Source: SOKP01 sp048887165
GTDB taxonomy: Archaea; Asgardarchaeota; Lokiarchaeia; Sigyniarchaeales; SOKP01
Direction of reading: 5' to 3'
DNA: 14,110 bases
Assembly: GCA_048887165.1 (NCBI GenBank)
Contig: JBHLJZ010000101.1
Span: 1 to 14,110, forward strand
Under the pieces are notes generated by a model that did no database searches, had not been told where the DNA came from, and was given only the letters and a program-made list of their open reading frames with translations. Numbering within the stretch: position 1 is the first letter of the stretch; every line of letters starts with the position of its first letter. Positions 7,485 to 13,631 of this stretch are shown in pieces. Both the position numbers and the translations under genes were made by a program.

Positions 7485-7757
7485 GTGGTTTCAGAAAAGA
7501 AAAAAAATGAACAAATGGAACTAAAAGTTCCACAGAGAGGAATAGACTGGGAAAGAACTTTCACAGTTGAAGAAAGTAGGGTAAATGAATACGTAGAATT
7601 ATATGAATCAATTGGGTATGAAGTACGTGTTGAACCAGCGACCCCAGCTGAAGCAGAAGAGTGCCAAGAATGTTTTAAAGCTGATTTTGATAATTTACGA
7701 ACAATATTCATTAAGCGAAAAGAAATTAAATCAATTGATTTGAATGAATTATTGTGA
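7485..7757 (+). CDS. Small protein of unknown function with a C-x2-C pair
   Basis: I do not recognise a characterised family. The 90-residue protein is soluble and rich in acidic residues. Its ordered part begins near MELKVPQRGIDWERTF (11-26), followed by a helix-like VNEYVELYESIGYEVRVEP (33-51). Cys60 and Cys63 follow (EECQECF), then a basic strand TIFIKRKEIK. The start is a GTG at 7485 with an AAGGA 6 bases upstream; an ATG at 7515 would remove a lysine-rich leader and is possible. A minus-strand frame over the same bases is serine-rich and looks like a shadow. It leads the plus-strand block and faces oah across a shared control region, which suggests a role in aromatic acyl-CoA metabolism. 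The cysteine pair could bind metal or act in redox chemistry, but two cysteines alone do not make an Fe-S or zinc site unless the protein dimerises. Confidence 0.72.
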   Translation: MVSEKKKNEQMELKVPQRGIDWERTFTVEESRVNEYVELYESIGYEVRVEPATPAEAEECQECFKADFDNLRTIFIKRKEIKSIDLNELL

Positions 7758-7763
7758 TATCAC
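7754..7763. repeat. 10-bp perfect palindrome at the end of the small gene
   Basis: GTGATATCAC overlaps the TGA stop of the small gene and lies about 65 bases before the MaoC gene. It could be a protein-binding site, but a 10-bp palindrome can also arise by chance. Confidence 0.3.
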
Positions 7764-7797
7764 TCAATAAAAAAATGTGATTCTGGAATAAGTTAAT

Positions 7798-7807
7798 CTT
7801 TTTATCT
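7798..7807 (+). promoter_or_regulatory. TATA-like element suggesting a leaderless maoC transcript
   Basis: CTTTTTATCT is centred about 26 bases before the ATG at 7829, the usual archaeal distance from TATA box to transcript start. There is no Shine-Dalgarno in front of that ATG. Together these suggest a leaderless mRNA. The local sequence is T-rich, so the call is weak. Confidence 0.3.
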
Positions 7808-7828
7808 ATTTTTTCATTAAATCAACTT

Positions 7829-8269
7829 ATGTCTAAATTAAAACCTGTGAAATTTGAAGATTTTAAGGAAGGAGATTCAGCTTCGTTTTCAAAAACCATA
7901 ACTGAGGCAGATGTAACATTATTTGCGGGAATTTCTGGAGATTTTAATCCTTTACATATTAATGAGGAGTTTGCGAAAACTCAAATGTTTGGTAAACGAG
8001 TTGTTCATGGCGCATTTAGCTCAGCTTTGATTTCTGCAGTGCTCGGTGCTCATCTCTTTGGTCCAGGAGCGCTATATGCATCTCAAAAAGTAATTTTCAA
8101 AAAGCCCGTTTTTATTGGTGATACAGTAACCGCTGTAGCAACAATTTCAAAAAAATATACTAAAGAAGGAAAAAGTGGAGTTTTACAATTTCTTGATGTT
8201 GAGACCAAGGTTTATAATCAGAAGGATGAAGTAGTTACTGACGGAGAAGCACAAGTAATAGTAATGTAA
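7829..8269 (+). CDS. MaoC-type (R)-specific enoyl-CoA hydratase
   Basis: This single hot-dog-fold protein of 146 residues is probably a hydratase acting on trans-2-enoyl-CoA to give (R)-3-hydroxyacyl-CoA, as in the PhaJ/MaoC group. The hydratase-2 signature is complete: Asp38 and His43 (GDFNPLHIN, 37-45) have the five-residue spacing of the catalytic pair, followed by GKRVVHGAFSSAL (55-67) and later VIFKKPVFIGDTV. The length is that of a one-domain PhaJ-like enzyme. No signal peptide or membrane segment is seen. The ATG at 7829 lacks a Shine-Dalgarno. It follows the small cysteine protein by 71 bases and precedes the acyl-CoA synthetase. Its substrate is unknown: a chain-shortened product of ring cleavage or a fatty acyl-CoA would both fit. 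Confidence 0.85.
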   Translation: MSKLKPVKFEDFKEGDSASFSKTITEADVTLFAGISGDFNPLHINEEFAKTQMFGKRVVHGAFSSALISAVLGAHLFGPGALYASQKVIFKKPVFIGDTVTAVATISKKYTKEGKSGVLQFLDVETKVYNQKDEVVTDGEAQVIVM

Positions 8270-8321
8270 CATTTTTTCATATTTTTTTGATTATTATATT
8301 CACATATAATCCGTATAGGAC

Positions 8322-8339
8322 TTCCCATATTTATGGGAA
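8322..8339. promoter_or_regulatory. 18-bp inverted repeat before the acyl-CoA synthetase
   Basis: TTCCCATATTTATGGGAA has perfect 8-bp arms around a 2-base centre. It stands out because it is the G+C-richest part of the 172-base gap between the maoC gene and the acyl-CoA synthetase start at 8442. A 2-base centre favours a dimeric repressor site over an RNA hairpin, although a 6-bp stem with a 6-base loop followed by the T-run at about 8350 could act as a weak terminator for the gene before it. I see no exact second copy in the window. Confidence 0.42.
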
Positions 8340-8441
8340 AAGGAAAAATTTTTTATTGAACTTAGATGTTTAAAATAAAATTAAAATATGTTTCGAAATC
8401 GTTCAAAATCATCAATAAGCTTAATAAAAGAGGATCTAATT

Positions 8442-10022
8442 ATGACATGGCTTAATATTGGTGAAATTGTTAATGTTAATGCTAATAAACATCCAAATAA
8501 ACTTGCTTTAAAAGATACAAGGCGACAATTAACATTTAAAGAATTGAATCAGAGAACTAATAAACTTGCTAATGGAATTCTTAAAAGTGGAATAAATAAA
8601 GGTGATAAACTTGCAATATTATCTAATAACTCGATAGAATTTATGGAAATTTATGTTGCAGCGGCTAAAGGAGGCTTTGTAATTGTTCCATTGAATTTTC
8701 GCTTACTCCCAGATGAAATTTCATTTATTATAAATAATTCAGATGCAAAGTGGCTATTTGTAGAATCCAGATTCTACGAGGCTACTGAAAAAATATGGAA
8801 AAGAGCCAAAGAACTAGGATTTGAGAATATTGAACGTGTCTTGATAGCTGAGAAACCAGTAGAGGGTTGGAAATATTTTGAAGATATTATTGAAATGGGT
8901 GAAGATACTTACCCTCCTACAAAGGTTGATCCAGAAGATACTTGGGTAATTCTATACACCTCTGGTACCACTGGAAAACCAAAAGGTGTGATACGTTCTC
9001 ATAGATCCTATGTTGCCTTTTTTCTTATTAATGAAGCAGAATTTTCTTTTACACCTCAAGATTATGGGATGATCTTAATGCCATTATCTCACGTTAACTC
9101 TACATTCTATTCGTTTGTATTTACTTATCTTGGAGCACCAGTTTATATTCATATAGAATATAAATTTGATCCTGAAGAAGTCTTAAAAATAATTGATCAT
9201 GAGAAGATAACATTTACTTCAATGATACCTACTCATTATAATCTAATTCTAAGCCTCCCTGAAGATGTGAAACAAAAGTATGATCTTAGCTCTGTAATGG
9301 CGTTGTTAACTTCTTCAGCTCCCGCTACTAAACAGATGAAATTAGATGTAATGGATCTTTTTAAAAAGACAAAACTTTTTGAAGCTTATGGCTCAACAGA
9401 AGCAGGATTGGTAACTCTCCTCAGACCAGAAGATCAGATGAATAAATTAGGTTCTATTGGTAAAGAATGCATTGGAACGGATTGTATAAAGCTATTAGAT
9501 GAAGAGAGAAATCCAGTATCAATAGGAGAAATTGGAGAATTATATTCCCGTGGTCCGCAAATGTTTGATCGATATTATAAATTACCAGAAAAGACTAAAG
9601 AAGCATTTTATGGACAATTCTTTAGTGCTGGTGATATGGGTAAAAAAGATGAAGATGGATTTTACTATCTCGTAGATAGAAAGGCTAATATGATAATAAC
9701 AGGTGGAGAGCATGTGTATCCATCTGAAGTTGAAAAAGTTATTGTCTCCCATCCATCGATTATTGAGTGTGCTGTAATTGGTTTACAAGATTATAAATGG
9801 GGAGAAAGAGTAACAGCAATTTGTATTTTGAAGGGAGGTGTACAATCTACAGAAGATCTTACAAAAGAAATTCGAAAATTTTGCGAAGATAAGTTAGCAA
9901 GATTTAAAATACCAAAACAAGTTTTATATATTAAATCAGAAGAAATGCCTAGAACAGGTTCAGGAAAAGTTATTCACCGATTATTACGCGAACGATTTAA
10001 TAAACAAATTAATAATAAATAA
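8442..10022 (+). CDS. AMP-forming acyl-CoA synthetase (class I adenylate-forming)
   Basis: This enzyme activates a carboxylic acid to its CoA thioester with ATP through an acyl-adenylate. All core motifs are present in the 526-residue protein: the P-loop TSGTTGKPKG (173-182), YGSTEAG (316-322), Asp398 in SAGDMG, the hinge-region DRKANMIITGGEHVYP (412-427) and the catalytic C-terminal Lys509 in PRTGSGKV. The overall type is the FadD/medium- to long-chain group, not a clear benzoate-CoA ligase. The ATG at 8442 is preferred over the frame opening at 8388 because GAGG precedes it by 8 bases and the N-terminus then starts at MTWLNIGEIV, as usual for the family. Its position beside a benzoyl-CoA pathway makes benzoate or a related aromatic or alicyclic acid a possible substrate; that is inference. 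Confidence 0.9.
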   Translation: MTWLNIGEIVNVNANKHPNKLALKDTRRQLTFKELNQRTNKLANGILKSGINKGDKLAILSNNSIEFMEIYVAAAKGGFVIVPLNFRLLPDEISFIINNSDAKWLFVESRFYEATEKIWKRAKELGFENIERVLIAEKPVEGWKYFEDIIEMGEDTYPPTKVDPEDTWVILYTSGTTGKPKGVIRSHRSYVAFFLINEAEFSFTPQDYGMILMPLSHVNSTFYSFVFTYLGAPVYIHIEYKFDPEEVLKIIDHEKITFTSMIPTHYNLILSLPEDVKQKYDLSSVMALLTSSAPATKQMKLDVMDLFKKTKLFEAYGSTEAGLVTLLRPEDQMNKLGSIGKECIGTDCIKLLDEERNPVSIGEIGELYSRGPQMFDRYYKLPEKTKEAFYGQFFSAGDMGKKDEDGFYYLVDRKANMIITGGEHVYPSEVEKVIVSHPSIIECAVIGLQDYKWGERVTAICILKGGVQSTEDLTKEIRKFCEDKLARFKIPKQVLYIKSEEMPRTGSGKVIHRLLRERFNKQINNK

Positions 10023-10063
10023 AGAAAAAAAAAGAAATTATAACTAAAAAAGTGTATAAAATA

Positions 10064-11272
10064 ATGGCTTTTAAAAATGCTTACATACCATATGGTTTGT
10101 ATTGGAGCACTCCTTTTAGTAGATGGCAAGGAAGCTTCCAAAATCTACATGCAATAAAGTTTGCCGCAGAAATAACAACCAGATTTTTAAATAATAACAG
10201 TATTTCTCCTAATGAATTTGATGAGCTATTGTTAGGGATTACCATTCCTCAACTCAACTGCTTTTATGGAGGACCTTGGTTAGCCAGTATGATCGGAGCT
10301 GAATATACTACAGGACCCATTATTAGTCAAGCTTGTGCTACTGGTACCAATTCTGTGTCAATTGCAGCACAACATATAGAAACAGGTATAAATAAAAATG
10401 TCCTCGTAGTGTGTACGGATAGATGTTCAAATGGAGCTCATCTTGTTTATCCTAATTCTCAAGCACCAGGTAGTACATTAGATTCAGAAAATTGGGTATG
10501 GGATAATTTTGGTTATGATCCTTATGCTAAAAACTCTATGTTAGAAACAGCTGAGAATGTAGCTAAAGAAGCTGGAATTAGTAAGAAGGAACAAGACGAA
10601 GTAACACTTCTGCGTTATAATCAATATAAAGATGCACTTAAAGATAATCAGGCGTTCCAAAAGAGTTTTATGATTCAACCAATCGAAGTAAAAGATCGCT
10701 CCGGTCGAAAAGTGTTAGCTACTATAGAAGGAGATGAAGGCATATATCCAACCACGATAGAAGGTCTTTCAAAACTGAAACCGGTACTTCCAGAAGGTAC
10801 AGTTACTTATGGAACTCAAACTCATCCAGCTGATGGCAATTGTGGAATTATTATAACGTCAAGAGAAAAAGCGAAAGAATTTAGTAAAAGGCAAGATATT
10901 GAGATAAAAGTGGTATCCTATGGGGATCACAAAACAAAAAAAGGATATATGGCAATGGCTATTATTCCAGCAGCTAAAAAAGCATTAAAGAATGCAGAAA
11001 TTTCTATAGCAGATGTATCAGCAATTAAAACGCATAATCCATTTGCAGTAAATGATGTTTATTTCTGTAGGGAGATGGATATCGATTGGAAGGAAATGAA
11101 TAATTACGGCAGCTCACTTATATATGGTCATCCCCAAGCGCCTACAATGCTGAGAATAATTATAGAATTAATCGAAGAACTGGTGTTGAAAGGAGGAGGT
11201 TATGGATTAGCAGATGGGTGTGCTGCTGGAGATACCGCAGCTTCTTTAGTTTTAGAAGTAGTAGTGGATTAA
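10064..11272 (+). CDS. Thiolase family protein, possible 3-oxopimeloyl-CoA thiolase
   Basis: Thiolases cleave 3-oxoacyl-CoA with CoA, releasing acetyl-CoA, or run in reverse. The 402-residue length is normal. Nucleophile Cys91 lies in SQACATGTNS. The second active-site region reads THNPFAVND (323-331) in place of the usual NEAFA motif. His356 lies in YGHP and Cys386 in DGCAAGD, and their 30-residue spacing matches classical thiolases. The catalytic set is therefore complete. The N-terminal YIPYGLYWSTPFSRWQGSF is unusual and suggests a distinct subfamily, perhaps for a dicarboxylic or aromatic acyl-CoA. The frame can open at a GTG at 10052, but the ATG at 10064 fits the protein better; neither has a strong Shine-Dalgarno. 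It lies 41 bases after the synthetase. Cleavage of 3-oxopimeloyl-CoA to glutaryl-CoA and acetyl-CoA would fit the pathway; no 3-hydroxyacyl-CoA dehydrogenase is in the window. Confidence 0.85.
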   Translation: MAFKNAYIPYGLYWSTPFSRWQGSFQNLHAIKFAAEITTRFLNNNSISPNEFDELLLGITIPQLNCFYGGPWLASMIGAEYTTGPIISQACATGTNSVSIAAQHIETGINKNVLVVCTDRCSNGAHLVYPNSQAPGSTLDSENWVWDNFGYDPYAKNSMLETAENVAKEAGISKKEQDEVTLLRYNQYKDALKDNQAFQKSFMIQPIEVKDRSGRKVLATIEGDEGIYPTTIEGLSKLKPVLPEGTVTYGTQTHPADGNCGIIITSREKAKEFSKRQDIEIKVVSYGDHKTKKGYMAMAIIPAAKKALKNAEISIADVSAIKTHNPFAVNDVYFCREMDIDWKEMNNYGSSLIYGHPQAPTMLRIIIELIEELVLKGGGYGLADGCAAGDTAASLVLEVVVD

Positions 11273-11335
11273 ATTAAAACCCAAATAGTTCTATTTTTTA
11301 TAAACTAGAATAAAATCAATAATGAGGCATTTTAA

Positions 11336-12568
11336 ATGCTTAGAAAAAAAATAAGAGCTGTAAAAGAATTAAACCAGATAATGTCTAATTATTATCATGA
11401 ATTAGATCATGCCTCTAGAAGTGATAAGGAGAAAATCGCTTGGTGTTCAAGCGTTGGTCCAGCTGAACTTTTAAGAAGCTTAGGATTTGAAGTATATTTC
11501 CCAGAAAACCATAGTGCTATGTTAGGATCCTCCAGAATGGCTACAGATTTAATTCCATATGCTAATGCAGTTGGATATTCTCCAGAAATATGTTCTTATT
11601 TAACAGCTGACATTGGTGCTTACTTAAAAAATACTACACCATTATCAAAAATCTATCCTGATATCAAGAGTATCCCAAGACCTGATGTGCTAGTATTTAA
11701 TACAAATCAATGTAGAGAAGTTCAAGATTGGTTTGCTTGGTACGCTAATGAATTTAAAGTTCCTTTGGTTGGTATTTCTACGCCTAGAAATGTGGGTAAT
11801 GTTACTAACTCCCACATACAATTTGTTTCAAAGCAAATGGAAGATCTAATAAAACCATTGCAAGAAATTTCAAATGTTAAATTCAATGTCAGTACACTAA
11901 AGGAGGTTTTGTCCCTTTCGCGTAAGTGCTCTGAACTTTGGAAAAAAGTTCTGCAAACTGCAGTCAACATACCTTCGCCTATAACATTCTTTGATGGAAC
12001 AATTCATATGGGTCCTGCAGTAGTTTTACGGGGAACTCAACAAGCTGTAGATTATTATGAAGTGCTTTTACAAGAATTAGAAGAAAGAGTAAATAATCAT
12101 GAAGGTGCAGTAGATGATGAACGCTATCGAATATATTGGGAAGGAATGCCCATCTGGGGAAGACTTAGACATTATTCAGAGTTATTTGCTAATCTAAAAG
12201 TCTGTATCGTAGCATCTACATATTGTAATAGCTGGATATTCAGTTCTTTTGATGAAAATAAACCTTTTAAAAGTATGGCAAAAGCATATACTGAACTATT
12301 TATAGTCCGATCTGATGAATCTAAAGAAGAATATCTAAAGAAAATGGTAGAATTTTACAAAATTGATGGAATAATTTTCCACGATGCTAAAACTTGTCCT
12401 CATAACACCAACGCTCGTTATGGGATGCCTCAAAGACTAGAGAAAGAGATTGGAATACCAAATTTGATTATAAATGGAGATTTAAACGATTTAAGATGTC
12501 TATCTGATGAACAATCGAGAACCAGTATAGAAGCATTTATTGAACAACTAGAAGAGAGTAAAGTTTGA
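11336..12568 (+). CDS. Orphan BcrB/BcrC/HgdB-family (2-hydroxyacyl-CoA dehydratase-like) protein
   Basis: This 410-residue protein belongs to the family of Fe-S subunits of benzoyl-CoA reductases and 2-hydroxyacyl-CoA dehydratases. Family features are WCSSVGPAELLRSLGFEVYFPENH (36-59), EICSYL with Cys86, RIYWEGMPIWGRLRHYSELF (265-284), and the C-terminal FHDAKTCPHN with Cys354 followed by RLEKEIGIPNLIINGDLND (367-385). Cys37, Cys86, Cys126 and Cys354 are candidate cluster ligands. Active members work as pairs of two such subunits plus an ASKHA activator; no partner lies beside this one, and the nearest activators are the Bzd ATPases on the other strand. It could be a homodimeric dehydratase, a third subunit, or an accessory protein. 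It starts at an ATG with GAGG 8 bases upstream, 63 bases after the thiolase, and is followed by a MaoC-like gene. Confidence 0.83.
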   Translation: MLRKKIRAVKELNQIMSNYYHELDHASRSDKEKIAWCSSVGPAELLRSLGFEVYFPENHSAMLGSSRMATDLIPYANAVGYSPEICSYLTADIGAYLKNTTPLSKIYPDIKSIPRPDVLVFNTNQCREVQDWFAWYANEFKVPLVGISTPRNVGNVTNSHIQFVSKQMEDLIKPLQEISNVKFNVSTLKEVLSLSRKCSELWKKVLQTAVNIPSPITFFDGTIHMGPAVVLRGTQQAVDYYEVLLQELEERVNNHEGAVDDERYRIYWEGMPIWGRLRHYSELFANLKVCIVASTYCNSWIFSSFDENKPFKSMAKAYTELFIVRSDESKEEYLKKMVEFYKIDGIIFHDAKTCPHNTNARYGMPQRLEKEIGIPNLIINGDLNDLRCLSDEQSRTSIEAFIEQLEESKV

Positions 12569-12620
12569 TACAGAAATAAGAATAATTTTTAAACAATTAT
12601 ATAATAGAAAAATATGTAAA

Positions 12621-12628
12621 TTTATATT
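12621..12628 (+). promoter_or_regulatory. TATA-like element before the second maoC-like gene
   Basis: TTTATATT lies 51-58 bases before the ATG at 12679, in a 110-base gap. A transcript starting about 25 bases downstream would have a roughly 30-base leader containing the GGAGG at 12666-12670, 8 bases before the ATG. The gap is AT-rich and the match may be chance. Confidence 0.28.
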
Positions 12629-12678
12629 CGAATAATTAAGGAAATACCAATATTAATTCAACGATGGAGGAATAAAAA

Positions 12679-13149
12679 ATGGTAAATAAGATAAAAGCGA
12701 TAGACATTAAAAATTATATCGGTAAAGAATTTAGTACTGAATGGTATAGGGTTACCCAAAAGAATATTAACCTGTTTGCAGATCTTATAAAAGATCACCA
12801 ATTTATCCATGTAAATCCAGAACAAGCAAAACGATCAATATATGGTAAAACAGTTGCTCATGGATTTTTTGTACTATCTATGCTTGGTTTCTTTACTTTA
12901 ATGGATGGTAAAAAGGATTCAATGCAATTTTATGTAACAGATGCAAAAGCAATTCTTAATTATGGTTTTGATAAAATAAGGTTCATTTCTGCTGTTCCAG
13001 TCGGATCTTATATTCGAGATGTATCTTATATCTCAAAAGTTGAATTAGTTAAAAGGGGAGTAAAATTTACTTCACACCATAAAATTGAAATTAAGGGACA
13101 AGATAAACCTGCTCTTATAGCAGATTGGATAAATTTGCTTGTCTTATAA
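12679..13149 (+). CDS. Second MaoC-like hot-dog dehydratase/hydratase
   Basis: This is a 156-residue single-domain hot-dog protein of the MaoC family. Asp39 and His44 in DHQFIHVN keep the spacing of the catalytic Asp/His pair, and GKTVAHGFFVLSML (55-68) matches the conserved segment after it, so it is probably active as an enoyl-CoA hydratase. The C-terminal half (LNYGFDKIRFISAVPVGSYIR) is typical of MaoC proteins acting on bulky or branched acyl-CoAs. It is only distantly similar to the MaoC protein at 7829, so it is a separate family member and not a recent duplicate. GGAGG lies 8 bases before the ATG. It ends 29 bases from the convergent MoaD-like gene. Its substrate is unknown. Confidence 0.84.
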   Translation: MVNKIKAIDIKNYIGKEFSTEWYRVTQKNINLFADLIKDHQFIHVNPEQAKRSIYGKTVAHGFFVLSMLGFFTLMDGKKDSMQFYVTDAKAILNYGFDKIRFISAVPVGSYIRDVSYISKVELVKRGVKFTSHHKIEIKGQDKPALIADWINLLVL

Positions 13150-13178
13150 ATAGTATAACAATTATTAATTAAACTTTT
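13150..13178. terminator. Short convergent gap with a T-run
   Basis: The 29 bases between the convergent maoC-like and MoaD-like genes contain a palindromic TTAATTAA followed by CTTTTTTAT on the plus strand. An oligo-T stretch after a gene is the usual archaeal terminator signal. There is no clear G+C-rich hairpin. Confidence 0.3.
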
Positions 13179-13460
13179 TTATCCACCAACAAGTGGTGGG
13201 GATAGAACAATTTGATCTCCATCTTTTAATTTCGTGTTCATTCCATCTAAAAATAAATGATTTCGACCATTTAGAAGGATAACTATATGACTTTCTAGAT
13301 TTCCTTTCTGATCAACAAAACTCTTTCGTAATTTATTCCCATATTCATTCATGAAACTATCGATTACTTCACCTAATATATTAACATTTGAATATTCGAC
13401 CTGAGATAATCCCACATCAGCCGCAATTATTGTCATTAATTTTAATATAACATTTACCAT
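13179..13460 (-). CDS. MoaD/ThiS-family ubiquitin-fold sulfur carrier
   Basis: The 93-residue protein has the beta-grasp pattern of MoaD/ThiS. A first strand VNVILKLMTIIAAD (2-15) is followed by a helix around 28-41 (ILGEVIDSFMNEYG). Then come ILLNGRNHLFLDGMNTKLKDGDQIVLSPP and a C-terminal Gly92-Gly93. The terminal di-glycine is the residue pair that is adenylated and thiocarboxylated in this family, and PPLVGG is close to the usual MoaD ending. Roles could be sulfur transfer to a molybdenum or tungsten pterin, thiamine or tRNA thiolation, or protein tagging as in archaeal SAMPs. The ATG at 13460 has no Shine-Dalgarno. The gene is convergent with the maoC-like gene and divergent from the Fe-S gene at 13632. 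An aldehyde:ferredoxin-type oxidoreductase outside the window is a plausible client, but none is seen. Confidence 0.8.
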   Translation of the reverse strand: MVNVILKLMTIIAADVGLSQVEYSNVNILGEVIDSFMNEYGNKLRKSFVDQKGNLESHIVILLNGRNHLFLDGMNTKLKDGDQIVLSPPLVGG

Positions 13461-13631
13461 TGAATTTTTAATATCTTATTATTGTTAAAAATTTTTTCCA
13501 AAAGAATTATAAAATTTAAAAGGAAGCTTAAAAGTTTTTTATTAATACTTCCTAATCTAACAACAATGATTTTTTAATTTAGTTAATAAATTAAATGAAG
13601 TACTCCAACACTCTTAATTCAAGTGATATGA
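13461..13631. promoter_or_regulatory. Divergent intergenic region, probable promoters
   Basis: This 171-base AT-rich gap separates the MoaD-like gene (minus) from the Fe-S gene (plus). It contains an AT-only inverted repeat, TTTAATTT and AAATTAAA around 7 bases (13573-13595), and AGGAAG/CTTCCT arms about 20 bases apart near 13520-13553. Either could be a binding site, but neither is convincing. AAGTGAT at 13621-13627 is the ribosome binding site for the downstream gene. Confidence 0.3.

Noticed and set aside
7439..7711. Minus-strand frame of 90 codons overlapping the small cysteine protein
   Set aside because: Its translation is a serine/threonine-rich low-complexity product. The opposite strand has a ribosome site and a sensible globular protein.
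8388..8441. 18-residue N-terminal extension of the acyl-CoA synthetase
   Set aside because: No ribosome site precedes the ATG at 8388, while GAGG precedes the ATG at 8442, which gives a family-typical N-terminus.
8442..10022. Naming the synthetase benzoate-CoA ligase
   Set aside because: The motifs are generic to adenylate-forming synthetases and resemble the FadD group; only the neighbourhood suggests benzoate.
11722..11970. Minus-strand frame within the orphan dehydratase gene
   Set aside because: It is a shadow of a well-supported gene and encodes no recognisable domain.
13573..13595. AT-only inverted repeat TTTAATTT / AAATTAAA as a terminator or operator
   Set aside because: Only A and T are involved apart from the spacer, in a region where such repeats are expected by chance, and the hairpin would be weak.
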